Shown: positions 1 through 11,994, counted from the first letter of the stretch. The stretch is DNA of 64,000 nucleotides from Dysidea avara (GCF_963678975.1 NC_089284.1:2632001-2696000); one strand, 5' to 3'. Notes: generated by a model from the letters alone, not told the origin. Translations and numbers: made by a program.

Positions 1-590
1 TTGGCTTGGAGAAAATGAACATTTGGTGTGTGATATGATCTTTAATGATTGACTCCAAAATTTGGATTATAGGTGATGTTAAACTTATTGGACGGTAGTT
101 ATCAGCAGTAGAACGATTTCCCTTCTTGTGAATTGGTGTGACGTGAGCGTGTTTCCAACTACTAGGGAGACAGCTACTACTAAGTGACTTTTTAAACAGT
201 GTACACAATGGAACACTAAGTTGTACAGCAGTTTCCTTTAATGAGAGTAGAGGCCAACCGTCAGGTTCTGATGATTTGTTTACATTGATCTTCTCTAACC
301 TGTCAAGTACAATGGATGGTGTTATATCGACATCATTAAGTGTTGGTACTGTGTGATCAAGATGAAATGAAGGTACTGAGGATCTAGTATATACACTGGC
401 AAAATGATTGTTGAAAACATTAGCCATCTCAGTGTTGGAGTGTGTCATGGAGCCATCAGCATGTTGTAGACAATTGATACTAGACTTTGATTTTAATCTG
501 GGGTTTACAAAATACTTTCTGGTTAGTTTTAATATTGGAGGCGATTTTCTCTTCATATGACATGCATAGTGCTTTAAAATTGAAAAAAGG
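1..590 (-). mobile_element. LINE (non-LTR retrotransposon) fragment, linker and start of reverse transcriptase
   Basis: Read on the minus strand, this gives a non-LTR retrotransposon ORF2 segment. The order is a post-endonuclease linker (KIASNIKTNQKVFCKP near 480-575), then NVFNNHFASVYTRSS, PDGWPLLS, a segment like SSWKHAHVTPIHKKGN, and NYRPISLTS, which is the usual first block of a LINE reverse transcriptase. The reading runs off the left edge of the window, so the catalytic FADD block is not seen. The style is CR1/L2/jockey-like. A 5' boundary near 590 is approximate. No target duplication could be found. Confidence 0.8.
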
Positions 591-2500
591 TACATTTTTC
601 TCCGGGGCTCCCCTGCATTGTAAAGGAAAAAAATGGCGCAATGTCTTGAAACTGCAGTTGCTTCTAGCTACAAGTTTGTGCATGTAATGAGAGTAACTTT
701 AGGGTTTATTGTGGATCTCAGGGATCTTTGTATGCTATGTAGTGAGCAAATATGTTTCACCTGCTGCACACTTGTCAGTACTATGGTGTATACTCATAGG
801 CAAATGACTAACTCAAGTAAGTAAAAAGATTAAGCCAACAACTTGTAAAGGTAAACAACTAATGTGGAGGTGTCACAGTAATGCAACAATACTTAAGGTG
901 TTCTTCATAAATTACATTAAAAGGTTGTAATAGACTACAAAATGACACAAAACTCACTTAGATGCAACGCGCACGATAAAACTTCCATGATGATCAGTGT
1001 GTGGACAAACCCCAAAACGATTTTTTATCCCCATGGGAGCTCGGATGACAGAGCAATCCTAAGTTAAATGCACATTGTTATTTTGTGCCAGGGTTCTATT
1101 GGGGAATATATGGAGATTTTTATTATAAAATCTCAGATACTGGAATGCCTACTTGTGTTAATTGTGATGGTTTTTAGGCTAATTTTTTGAGCCTCTAATG
1201 CGTGGCAAATTAAATGGTGCAATGATGATGACATGTAGACCGTTTCCTTTTAAAATTTGGTATTAAATTGGCACAGCAAGTTAGTGACACAATGAAGCAA
1301 CCACAACTGACAACTTAGCACAAACCATAAAGATTATACCTTATGACTATTGGACACAAGATACACATTATGTATACAGTCAAAACTTGTTGGATCTTGA
1401 TGCAGTTGTATGGCTTCATTAAAACGTAATGGCCAACACTGCATTTGCAGGGTGCTGGGTATGTGTGTTAAAGTGTATACAGCATCAGTTGTATCATAGT
1501 AGTTACATTTCAGCAGTAGACAACGGTCAAGGATCTAGAGTATTATTATAAGGTCAAGGCTATAAGGCTACTAAGAAAAGCTATTGAGCCGGCAATTAAG
1601 AAATTGTACTTTGAGTATTGTATATTCTATTGGAGTCTGATAGTCCACAGAGATTGTATCATCCCCACCATGCTCTAAGGGAATCCTTGCCATAATCAAA
1701 CATTTGGTGTTGCTGGTTATGGAGACAGTATGTGCTTGTGGACTTGAGCAATCCTGAGTCGCACAAGAATATGCAAGTCAGACACTACTCCAGAAAAGTG
1801 TTACATAGTGATGACATTTGCTTGTTTGTTTGTTTAGGCTGTGTGAACTAGGTCTGTTGCAGTCTAAGTGTTGTGATTGTTGAAGGTAAAGAGATTGACT
1901 GTCTGTGCTGTTCATGAGGGTGGCAACATCATTGCCTTGTTATTTTTGTGATCTTGCTTGCAGTCTGTGAAGTGTAGATGAGAAGGAGTACGATAATTTA
2001 TGTCAAAACTGTGAACTCCTTGACAAGCATTTCCAGCCTGGCTATATAGTGATTTACTTTTCCTTTCTATAATTTGCCAGTCAGTTCACTACAACTGTCA
2101 TTAGTGATGAAAATGTGTACATGTTGACGTAAACAACACTGCACTATAATAATATCATGATGCAAGTCCTGGGCAACCAACAAACAGGATCATTAAAGAT
2201 ACTGGGAAAAAAATGCATATTTACATATACTGGTTCATTAATTTGCAAGCTAAGTAGCTATAGCTAACATGTTTCATTGTTTGCATCCATGTTTTGCCTC
2301 AGTTGGTAGCTATCGTTATGGATGCCGTAGTGCAAATAGCTACGAGCCCAGGCCCAATTCACCTAGCTAGCCAGGATCACGTAAACCTCTTAGCTAATAC
2401 GTACGTGGGCGTTTCTCGGATTGTAATGGCGCCACCTAGTTGTGGTGGGCATTAATCAAAGTAATAGTTGCCCCACCCATTTGTTTAGTGGTAAAAAAAG
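591..2500. other. Intergenic stretch with no recognised gene
   Basis: About 1.9 kb with many stops in all frames and no open frame that looks coding. The last 150 bases before the LHFPL-like start are more GC-rich and probably hold its promoter, but no clear TATA box was seen. No repeat of the families found elsewhere in this window was recognised here. Confidence 0.5.
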
Positions 2501-2503
2501 GCG

Positions 2504-3316
2504 ATGGATGATAACGACCAAACGGCGATAGTTCGTGCTGATGTTCTTGACAGAATGTCATCTAGTGGTAACATAGACAAGATGCTCGGACCAGCCAACC
2601 AGAAATTCCGTCACGAGCCAGTTTCGATCAGTGGGATCTCCTTCGTTTCATCTCTCTGGCTCTTCTTAATTTTGGCTGTGTCTGGTGCACTTATTGTCAG
2701 CTTTGTGTTCCCCAGTTGGGCAACCGTATCATCAGTACGAATCAACCGAGATCTGATCGTGCAAGATGTCTACATCGGCTTGTTTTGGTATTGCAGAGAT
2801 GACAGTAACGGGACTCAGCAGTGTGAGAGATATGGAGATGATGCGAGCGACTCACTAGCTCCCGCTTCACTCAGTGACGTGCAGGCATTCTTTGCTGCAT
2901 GTGTGATATATGGAGCAGGCTGCGTGCTACTGTTAGTCTCCTTCATTTTTGGACTGTTTGCATACTTGAAGCCCAGAATTGGAGGAGTCTCTATGTTTTT
3001 AGTAACTTTCTTCGTTCAGCTCATAGCAGGTATACTGATCCTGCAGAGTATATTAATGTATAATTAGCTATGCTTCTGTTTTACAGTGGTGCTATTGATA
3101 ACTGGATTGCTGATATTCCCCATTGGATTTGACTCCAATTTTGCCAAGCAGTTTTGCAGCCAAGAACATGCTGGTGTCTACAATAAAGGTGCTTGTGACC
3201 TTGGCTGGGCCTACTTCATGGCCATGCTTGCAACGGCTGTTTCCATGTACCTGCCATCCTTAGCCATCTTTTCAATGAACATCTCAGATGGTGTTACAGC
3301 TTATGTATGTTGTTAA
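2504..3316 (+). CDS. LHFPL-like tetraspan membrane protein
   Basis: Two exons can be read, 2504-3029 and 3087-3316, joined through a 57-bp GT-AG intron in phase 1, giving about 251 residues. The protein has four hydrophobic segments: roughly residues 45-70, 125-150, 160-185 and 205-230. The first extracellular loop carries a Cys pair (YCRDD, QQCERYG). The second-exon text GLLIFPIGFDS, then a Cys-containing loop with GACDLGWAYF, matches the conserved end of the LHFPL (lipoma HMGIC fusion partner-like) family. Vertebrate members are about 200-240 residues and assist hair-cell channels or synaptic receptors. The role of this one is unknown. The ATG was chosen because it opens the frame and is followed by a typical cytosolic N-terminus. 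A donor-like GTATGT at 3305 could extend the gene into a further small exon. A polyadenylation-like AATAAA lies at 3585. The gene faces the fusion gene at 3947. Confidence 0.8.
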
Positions 3317-3946
3317 GACAAAACTGTGTAGTTGTTGATCACATGCAGCACGTTATTGCCTCGTGTTTATGTATAGCCTATAGTGCAAATTAACATAGCT
3401 ATGCTGTTTAAATGCGTGGACATACTTTTACTGCTCAAGTTGATATGTGTCACTTATAATCGGGATTGGTGAAGTTATATAGCATGTGCCAGTGCACTGC
3501 TGCAGTCCATCACACATAATGTACCCTAACCGAACAGTTTGTTGTGGGCAAACTCTGCATGTAAAGCAGCCAAGAATGATCAGAAATAAAATAGTAAATT
3601 GCATATCATTTTCATGGGGTCATCTATTGTTGGTACCTTCAAACCAGGAAAATCAAAGTTACATAGATTTGATAAGGATCACTGGTGTCTAACTTCCATG
3701 GTATGTATAGCTATATATTTTAATACATAAAGTGCGAAACTATATAGCCTACCAGGAACTGCACATGCAAAAACTCAAAGGTCAGTTGGGGCCAGGATTT
3801 TGTTAATTACTTTTTTTATGGCAAATCTGATACCCTCATATTTCACAGTAAGGTTATAACAGATTCATCATATATACACTAATTATTATTCAAAAGTTTG
3901 CAGTGGAGCAGCATACAGAGCTAGTACATTTATAAATCCTGAATAA
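3317..3946. other. Convergent 3' region between the LHFPL-like gene and the fusion gene
   Basis: 630 bases without a coding frame of interest. An AATAAA at 3585-3590 could end the LHFPL-like transcript. Nothing else was recognised. Confidence 0.5.
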
Positions 3947-6900
3947 CTAGGATGAAACAGTTTTGATGCACAGTTCAGTCAAGGTGCTAATCACTTCACT
4001 GATATTAGGCCTCACATTAGGATCATCAGATGTACACTGTCTGATGAAGGCCACATGGTGTGGCCAGTGTGGACGAAGAGTGGTAATCAGCTCAGCAACC
4101 GTGGCAGATGGGAGCCTACGCATTAACACCTCTATTAGCAAAACGCCAAGGCTGAAAATATCAATCTTGGTGGTGCTTGGGTGAGAAGAATCTTGTTGTA
4201 GAACTTCTGGTGCAGTATAAATGGAGAAGGAGGTATCAGAAGTGGTATTCCGTGTGGCAGCATTGGTGAACTGTGCCAAGCTAAGATTAGATAACTTTGT
4301 TAACCACCCTGGGCCAACAGCTTTGAGCAATACATTGGAACTATTGACATTGCAATGAACCAGAGCATTGGGTTGATGACTATGCAGATACAGTAATCCC
4401 TGTGCAACATCCAAGCAAATGGGATGGACATGCTCTACAGTAGCTCTTCCATCAATCAAAGCCAACTGGAGTGTGCAATCCATCAGTTCAAACACCATGA
4501 TCACAGGGTGGCCCCAAACGACACCAATAAATTTCACCAAGTTCTTATGATGACACTGTGCCGAGATGTTTATTTCCCTAATTAGGTTGTCTCGACTATT
4601 TGCAGGCATGATCGATTCGTTGAAAAGTTTTGCAGCAACATTTTGACCTTTGAAAATGGCTTCACTGACAAGCCCCCACCTTCCCTTCCCCAGTATCTGA
4701 TGGGTGATGGTAAGTTTATCTTGAGGCATAATGCGTACCTTCAAATTTTCTTTAGGATGAGCTGCTTCATATTCGTTCGCCATAGAACTGAATTTTCTTT
4801 GGTAGGAATCATGAAACTTTGATTTATCTAGTCTACATGATTTCACAAAGAAGTGCACTATACTGACATGATTCTTGTCAGCGGCTCTCTCAGCAGGAGT
4901 CACTTTGCCACCTCCAACTTTTGTAGCAGTAGCCAAAATATCAGCTCCCAACTGCACCAGTACCTGAACAGAAGATAGCTTGCCTTCTTCTACAGCATAA
5001 TGCAGGGGCTTATATCCACCCAAATAACCCCACCCCCATTTTGGCGTACCCTTAAGAAACGGTACTAGTGTAGCATTGACATCGATAGAGTCCTGTCTTA
5101 TCATGCGTTCTATTGTACCAGTGTCACCATGTCTTATAGCTTCTTGTAGTCTCCTTGTCTCTGTCTGAGATGGCTTTCGCCCTACCAGGTATGTAGCCAT
5201 ACTGCAAGTTTTACATATAGTATTACCACCAGTGCAAGCACAGTTGTAAGTTGATATCAATAGAGGATGGACATCTTGCAAAGTCAGAGAGCCTCCCTTT
5301 GTGTCTACTGAGCCTTTTGACTTCAATGGCAGAGCTGGCATTCCATCAGACATGCTCCTCTTGTGACGGCAAGACTTTGGATGGTCAAGAATCGGGCTTG
5401 AACTCTGATGAAGTCTGTCCTGCTGCTCTTGAACATTCCTGTCTATGATATTTGACTGTTGGTCACTAGCTAAAGATGTGGGAAGTTGTTTGATTACTGC
5501 AGTAGCATCTACACTGGCTCTAGATAAAGAGAAGACAGTAAGTGCGGTAACTAGAAATTAGTAACAACCAACTAGCTTTTATACCTATAATTGTGTGTAC
5601 AGTAGAAGCTATATTAGCAGTCACCTGTATAAAAAGACCACCTCTCTATAAGGGCTAACTTAAAATTCTCCAAATGAGACATCTGTATACTAACTCACCT
5701 CTCAAAAGTAGTCACCTGCCTATTAAAGCCAAGAAATTTGGGCCCAAAGATCACCAGCTTAGACAGGTTCCACTGTATATTCAAAGTCACCCACACATGC
5801 AATAAAATGAGTATACACTAACTTCAAGCTCAGTTTCATAAATTTCATTTGCTTTTCAGACTGTTCCTTTTGCTGAAGGAAAAGCCTATTTGCATTATCC
5901 CAGGTCTGCTTGAGATTGTCATGAGCTGCCTTTTCCTTCTGCAAGTCTGCCTGAGCTAAAGGGATGAAAATACAATGAAGTTGACTGATGGCACATTTTC
6001 TCAGCTTTGAATATTAAATTTTCTAAGAGTGAGGAGAAGGGAGCAAATTTGGAAATGAAAGCTACACAGCTGAGTTTGAAGCATATGACAGACAAGGATG
6101 CCATCAGGAGAGACTGAGAGGCATGTCCCAAACAAATTTCAAATGCCCTGACTATTTTCACTGTGTTGGTACAGCTAACTTTAATGAATGCGACAGTTCT
6201 ATTAGAGTGTTGATTGCTCTATTAGAGCATTTTGATCTTTAGCTGCAAGCATTAACCAATAATTCACCAGTCAGCCTGAATTTTTCTTTTGCCATTCATT
6301 AGGACAAAAGAAGAAGTACTGACTGGCTGGAGAGACTAAAAGTGGAAGGACATGTAGCTTTGTGCTGCCTCTCCTGGGCGGCACAAGAGTAGGGAACGTG
6401 GGCCCTTTCCTTGTAGTAGTTTTCACTTAACTAACGGTAGTACAGAATTGTTATTACCTGTTTTTAGTTGTTGATAAACAGCTTCTAATTCTTGTTGTAG
6501 ATACACTATAGTAAGTATGTCATGTGTAAATATCACTACAGATGCACGCACACACACTAAGCACTATATACATACTTCTGTGTGAATTTAAAGTGATCAC
6601 ATGCATTTCCACATCTTGTCGAACACATTGCTCAGCCTTTAAATTTCTCTCTAATTCAGAGGTACTATTAGTGTCACTATCAGGAACAATTACAGTATCA
6701 ATACTGCTAAGGTCTATGAATCCATTATCAGAGGCAACAGGGACAGTAGCAAGTCTTCTGCGTGCTTCTTTTAGCTGACCCTTCAACACTTCTATTTCCT
6801 ACACATCAGAAAGTGTTATAACATAACAAGGTAGCACAAGTACTATATGGATAGCACATAGGTGCACCTGATCCAGGTACACAAGCATTATTGATATACC

Positions 6901-8345
6901 TCGAACATAGCAGTTTCCAAGTGTGGTGAGCGATTTGTAAGCTTAAACAACTCATTCTCAAGGCGAGCTTTCTCATCTCTACCTTCTTGCACAGCAGCTA
7001 TAGAAAATCAATCCAACACAGCAGGAGTATGTAATGAAGTTTGTACCATTAAATCTGTGTTGAAGAGAAGTTATTTCTTCATTATATTGCTTCTTGGTAA
7101 TTTCAAACTGCTGACTTAATTGATTCGTTGTTGTGGATTTAATGTGTTCAAGTTCATCTTGTGTCCTTGACAATGCTTGCTGGAGATTCTTTATTTTTTC
7201 TCAAAAAAAAAAGAAATCGTAAGTAAAATTAAACACTAACACATAACAATTCTGGCTTGCAACTATAGTGAATGAAAACCCACAATCACACGCATGCGTA
7301 CGTATGTACATGTGCACACACGTAACCTATTCTGAAAACAGAGGTTTCATCACCAGTAATTCTTGATCAAGGGCTTTGCATGAGCTAAAATTATAGCTAT
7401 CCAACTGTTATGCCAGTGAGACTGTACTAATAGCTTCACAGAAGTCATGTCAGTATTTTGTGGGCATATGGTTTGCTAACAGTAGATAAGTAGCACCCAT
7501 AAATTCAAAAGTTAAGAAATGCTGGCTTGCTGTATACTTCACAGCACAGCTAAGCTATACTTGCAAGCCACAACTGTTGGACCACCATTTACAAAAACCT
7601 CCCAGACAAAAAAGGAAGTGCATCTGTCATAGAACTGTACCAAGGGTAAAAACACTATTTGATACAGACTGCCTAAACAAATTGACCTAATCTGTGACAA
7701 CATTCTTCTCCTAGCCTTTTGCATATCTAAGGGTTGAGTGCTTAATTCTATTGCATTGATTCCCAGATTTACAGTTTCATCTTGTTCAGCACTCCACCAT
7801 CTAGTGTTGGCACCCAGGAAAAAAAAAAACAAGCCATACTGCCAGGAGCATAAACACAACATGCACTTGTTGATGTTCATTTGCCCACAGTGTCTGGTAT
7901 TTTAACCACACAGGATATCCTGCATGGTCTGGTGCCATAACATGTTGTACAACTATATACTACTTCATTACAGAAATTAGCCAACAAGACTCAGTAAAAA
8001 ACGCTATGTCCTATCGCCTGAAAGAAGCGAATCCCTTCAGGCAGCCACTGACAAAACTGAACTAAAGGAGAAAAATAAATAATAATAAATAAATTCAACT
8101 TGGTCGTCTAGGTCCCAGCTAGCTACGTACTTTAGTCACATACTTCATAGACTTTACTACAGTTATAGCTAGCTACGAGATTGGTGATCGTAGTGCATGT
8201 AGTGGGCGCGTATAACGTATGTCTGATGGCGCTTACCATCAGCCTCCACCATGTGTTGCACGAAATTCTGCCTCTGACGCAAGTAATCTTCTTCTAACGT
8301 TTGCTTATCTTGTTCTAAGTTCTGTGAATCCATCTCGTCATCCAT
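3947..8345 (-). CDS. Rabaptin-like coiled coil fused to ankyrin repeats and a TKL-type pseudokinase
   Basis: Seven exons are readable on the minus strand: 8345-8237, 7199-7047, 6997-6900, 6798-6576, 6505-6458, 5955-5823 and 5519-3947. All have GT-AG borders and compatible phases, giving 778 residues. Exons 1-6 (about residues 1-255) are coiled coil and align with the rabaptin gene at 32947-45377 (e.g. DLKQ-like NLKQTWDNANRLF, LKAEQCVRQDVEMHV), which also matches animal RABEP1/2. The last exon begins in rabaptin-like sequence (RSMSDGMPALP, SLTLQDVH). It then has a Cys cluster (CACTGG, ICKTC), ankyrin-like repeats at about 377-482, and a kinase fold at about 525-770. The glycine loop GKGRWG, the VAAK lysine (about 552) and APE are kept. 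HRD is HCN, and DFG reads SNL, so catalysis is unlikely. The kinase part has no introns. The inferred role is an endosome-linked scaffold or signalling adaptor. Two separate transcripts remain possible, but the shared last-exon homology argues for one gene. Confidence 0.82.
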
Positions 8346-8405
8346 ACTGGGAGCCGGAGGCGACTTTGAACAAAACGCTACGGCTACGTAATTGGTCGCG
8401 TGATC
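8346..8405 (-). promoter_or_regulatory. Probable promoter start of the fusion gene
   Basis: A CCAAT box on the minus strand (ATTGG at 8391-8395) lies 46 bases before the chosen ATG, in a short GC-richer stretch. A MITE starts directly beyond it, at 8406. This is position-based inference only. Confidence 0.25.
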
Positions 8406-8584
8406 TACCGTACGCAAAATTTTGATGTCAAAAAAATTTGACGAATCAAATGTTTATAAGCGCCCTTAAAAGTACAGGTTTTGCCTACAATTTCTTGATT
8501 TTAGTCAACATTTTATTCGTCAAATCTGCTGAAGTCTGAATTCGTCAAATTTTTTTGACGTCAAAATTTCCTTTGCGTACGGTA
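8406..8584. mobile_element. MITE with TACCGTACGCAAA terminal inverted repeats
   Basis: The left end TACCGTACGCAAAATTTTGA and the right end (TTTGCGTACGGTA in reverse) are inverted copies extending about 45 bases inward, including a TTTTTTTGACG-type block. The element is 179 bp with no coding capacity and sits just upstream of the fusion gene. The family is probably a TA-inserting (Tc1/mariner-like) type, but the superfamily is not certain. Confidence 0.7.
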
Positions 8585-8591
8585 GCTACAG

Positions 8592-8790
8592 TACCGCATA
8601 GCCTAAATAATTATTTCGAGGGGCTAATTTTTCGAGGTTGAGCAGTGTTGCTAAAAACAAAATTTCGCGGATTTGTACTTCCAAAATTTTATTAGAGGTC
8701 TAAATATTTCAAGGATAAAATTTTGGTGGTAACTCCCAAAACCTCGAAATCAGCGAAAATTTTCCGGCCCCTCGAAATATATTTTTTTCA
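8592..8790. repeat. Dispersed repeat with TACCG-TAGCCTAAATA end
   Basis: The start TACCGCATAGCCTAAATA and the inner phrases (CGAGGTTGAGCA, AGAGGTCTAAATATTTC, AACCTCGAAATC) recur in degenerate form at 19978-20131 and 31290-31450. It is non-coding and probably a decayed inverted-repeat element. The right border is uncertain. Confidence 0.5.
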
Positions 8791-9059
8791 TTTTTTTTCA
8801 TTAATACCTTTGCATTATAATTATGCACACAATAGTACAATACAGTAATACAGTCCACCTGAAGCGGTAGGGAAAGGGAAGAGTACGGCAAGGGAGGGGT
8901 GTGGTGGGGATAGTTGTGCTTGAATTTTGACACATCAATACACTGCTAAAATGAGGGAAAGATGATCCAAATCAACTCTGATGGCTGCTGAAGGTAGTCA
9001 GGAAGATAGCAGTGTTGGGTAGGAAAGAATGAAAGAAATTGATGGAGAAAAGTTAGGAC
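8791..9059. other. Unassigned spacer before a LINE
   Basis: About 270 bases containing a G-rich purine run around 8865-8910 and no recognised gene. It may include decayed upstream LINE sequence. Confidence 0.35.
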
Positions 9060-10290
9060 AATGCAGGCCCAGTTTGGTTTTACCAAAAATTGTTCTACAC
9101 TACAACAGATGTTAATTTTCACTGACCGAATCATCAACAGTCCCTTACAAACAGATGTTATTTACCTTGACATCAGCAAGGCTTTTGATTCGGTGTCACA
9201 GAGTATTTTACTGATCAAGCTGTGCCAATGGGCATAACTGGTACATCAGATTATGGTCTTGGTTCAAGAACTATTTGAATAATCATTATCAAAGGTACAT
9301 AAATGAAATCTCCAAGAATATTCACTCGCAATTGCATCTTTTTGCTGATGACTGTCTTCTCTATATAGAGTAATAAATACTGAACAGGATACCCTTCAAT
9401 TACAACAGGACCTTGACCTATTATCCAATTGGGCAGAAACATGGCAACTGAAATTCAACATAAACAAATGTATTATCATGATAATGCGATTCACTAGGTC
9501 TACATCACCACTCACATTTAATTATCAACTTAACAATTAAATCTTATCCACTGCAGATCAATACCTTTATCTTAGTGTCATTACTACTGGACAAGAAATT
9601 ATCATGGTCACCACACATATCTCTCACTGCAAGTAAAGCCACACGAACCCTAAACTTTATAAAACGTAATTTAAGCACCTGCTCTACAGATGTAAAAAGC
9701 TGCAGCTTACCTTTCAATGGTCTGTCCCTCAATGGAATACACAGCAGCAGTCTGGGATCCTCACCATATCCAACATTTGGAAAAGGTACAATGCAGAGCT
9801 GCAAGATGGGCACTCAATGATTATGGACGATAAAATTCAGTTACGTCTATGTTGGAACATTTAGGATGGGATACACTTAAAAAAAGACGCATGATAACAA
9901 GACTACAAACACTATTTAAAATTTTACACAATGACAATACTCTTGAAATCCCACATCATTATCTCCACCCAACAAGACACACCAGACAGTATCACCCCCA
10001 CTAAACACTTCATTATTCCAAATTCATCTACTGTAACGTATCAACATGTAGAGCTTCTACTCAAAAGCAATTAATGAATGGAACAACCTACCCACTGTAA
10101 TAATCAAACATGGTGATTTGAACTTATATTTACCAATAACTTACTGACATTACTATAAATTCCTAAATCATTGTAGCTAGCTAATACTTGTAAATCCTTG
10201 TAAATTCTTTTTTTTCCTGGGCACATCAGCAGAGCTTCCTGCCCAGTAATAAAAAATAAATAAGTAAATAAATAAAGCTGCTAGCTGCTA
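9060..10290 (+). mobile_element. Decayed LINE, reverse transcriptase to 3' end
   Basis: Plus-strand frames give QFGFTKNCSTLQQML, then VIYLDISKAFDSVSQSILL, then LHLFADDCLLYR (the catalytic FADD block) and NWAETWQLKFNINKC. These are ordered reverse transcriptase blocks of a CR1/L2-type LINE. The reading frame is broken several times and the segment between the AFDSV and FADD blocks is shortened, so it is inactive. The end GCACATCAGCAGAGCTTCCT, followed by an AATAAATAAGTAAATA tail near 10245-10275, is the same 3' end seen in reverse at 61240-61300. The two copies therefore belong to one family. Confidence 0.82.
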
Positions 10291-10417
10291 TTCTGATATA
10301 TTCCCAGTAGTTTATGGTGTCTCACAGGGCAGTATTCTTGCCCTTGTTGTTACAATAACATGTCTTCATATATCCAACTACTCAAATTTGCAAGTGCTTT
10401 ATCCCATGATCAAACGG

Positions 10418-10945
10418 TACAGTAGTACTGTTTAAGTAGGGATTGCCCTGAAAATTTTGCATGCTGCCTAAAATTCCGCCTTTAAAAATCATCCTAGAGA
10501 CATCATTTTTTTACGCTACGAAAATCGTTTTTACGGAATAGTACATAATATATAATACAGCATTAATATAACAAGACACTTGCAGGTGGCCGGATATAGA
10601 ATTTTAAAAAAATTACCAAAACTCGAATAATATTTTAGTCTCATGCACTGTGTCACTGACCAGTCGCAAGGCTAGAGGCCAAACAAAGCAGCGCACAGCC
10701 AACATTTTACGCCACAATGACAAACTCACCAGTGGGGTTGTCATTGTGGGGTTGCCTTTGTGGGGTTGTCATTGTGGGGTTGTCACCAGTGGGGTTGCCT
10801 TTGGGGTTCCAATGGGTGTAGGCCCTATGCACCTTGTCTTTTCTTTTATCTTCAATCAGGCTGCTTGTCTTCTTCTTCATCCAACGAAACCATATTGAGG
10901 CGTTAATTTTCCGTATCAACACTTTCTTTCAGCCGCATATAGCCC
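10418..10945 (-). repeat. Dispersed repeat family T, copy 1
   Basis: Minus-strand copy of a roughly 500-bp repeat seen also at 17780-18270, 27690-28175 and, in part, at 24400-24548 and 28545-28760. One end carries a short palindrome (CAGTAGTACTG) followed by GTAGGGATT. The other end carries GAAAGAAAGTGTTGATA. Inside, a frame reads NASIWFRWMKKKTSSLIE and EDKRKDK, conserved between copies. In this copy the middle is expanded by a short GTGGGGTTGTCATT-like tandem repeat at 10730-10810. No known domain was recognised. Confidence 0.6.
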
Positions 10946-11158
10946 ATCAATTAAAGATCTAGGTGGACTAATGGCGATTGAATACAGAGACCACACCTCT
11001 TAACAATCTAGTTGTTTACTTACCAGCAAACAAGATGACCTCACCCCTTGGCTGACTCGAGATATACTCTATACTCTAATCACTCTAATACAACAGTCAT
11101 GTATGATATTCTAATAGAACAGTCACAAGTTACATTGTAGCTAGCTGTGACAGTGCTG

Positions 11159-11345
11159 CAACAAAAAACTTTTAGTATTTTTAAAAATTGTTGATTTAAA
11201 AATGAAGTAGGGAATTTTGCTAATGTGCGAAAGTAGGGATTTTCCCACTGAGCTATGCTGTATGTAATACCATCATTCATCTATTGTTTCATTTCTTTTT
11301 ATTACATAGATCCCTACTTCATTTTAAATTAACAATTTTTAAAAT
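11159..11345. repeat. Hairpin element type II, degenerate copy
   Basis: Contains GAAGTAGGGAATTTTGC on one side and AAAGTAGGGATTTTCCCACT with GAGCTATGCTGTA on the other, ending in ATCCCTACTTCATTTTAAAT. These are the arm parts of the palindromic element seen nearly whole at 17222-17468 and 26411-26649. The left inner arm is mostly lost. Confidence 0.55.
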
Positions 11346-11354
11346 ACTATATTA

Positions 11355-11535
11355 TTAGAACACTCTTTGATCATAAGGCTCTTCAAGACTGCATCACTGG
11401 TCTTTTAAATTGGTCAAAGGATGTCGATCTGGATTTTAGTTTAAAGAAATTTGTTCGTTTATCATTCAAACGTAAACTTGACACTTCTTATTCTATGTCC
11501 AATTCAATTATACCTTATGTCAGATTCCCATAAAG
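11355..11535 (+). mobile_element. Short LINE reverse transcriptase fragment
   Basis: The plus frame gives ALQDCITGLLNWSKDVDL and FSLKKFVRLSFKRKLD, which correspond to the block after FADD in LINE reverse transcriptases (LQxDLxxLxxWSxxWxLxFNxxKC). It is about 180 bp with both ends lost. Confidence 0.55.
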
Positions 11536-11687
11536 ATCTGAGAAACTTTGCCGGATGAGAATAATAACTGCACTCTATGTTGCTTATGCATGGCATGTTC
11601 TAGATATCAGCGAACAAAACCTCCAACTATAACCAATTATAAACACTTATAATTTTAACTATATGTTATGTGTAAATCAATGGCGGA

Positions 11688-11994
11688 TCCAGGCATTTGG
11701 GGCAAATGCCCCCCCCCCCCCCCCCCCCCCTTCAAGAAATTGCATACAAGATCGAGATACTCTAATAGAGCAATCAGTTACTCTAATAAAGCAGTCACAA
11801 TGTTCATGAGGTAGTGCAGCTTACTTATGAAGCTATAAATAGGATTTTATTTTACATAACATACGTGATATAATATATTTGGTAAAGGATAACTAGCTAT
11901 TATTGTTGTGACCTTTTTTTTTTTTTTTTTGCTCTTCAACTTTTTTCAGCAAGGTGCCCCCCCCCCCTCTTTCCAGACTCTGGATCCGCCCCTG
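11688..11994. mobile_element. hAT-like MITE with GGCGGATCCAG ends
   Basis: The left end CAATGGCGGATCCAG and the right end CTGGATCCGCCCCTG are inverted copies. CAGGGGCGGATCCAG is a typical terminal repeat of non-autonomous hAT elements. TAAAT flanks both sides, which could be the remnant of an 8-bp target duplication. The interior has a long C run (about 11708-11730) and two copies of the ACTCTAATAGA motif. Confidence 0.6.

Noticed and set aside
11700-11735. Run of about 23-25 C considered a special structure
   Set aside because: Homopolymer inside a MITE. Its length is probably unreliable in assembly.
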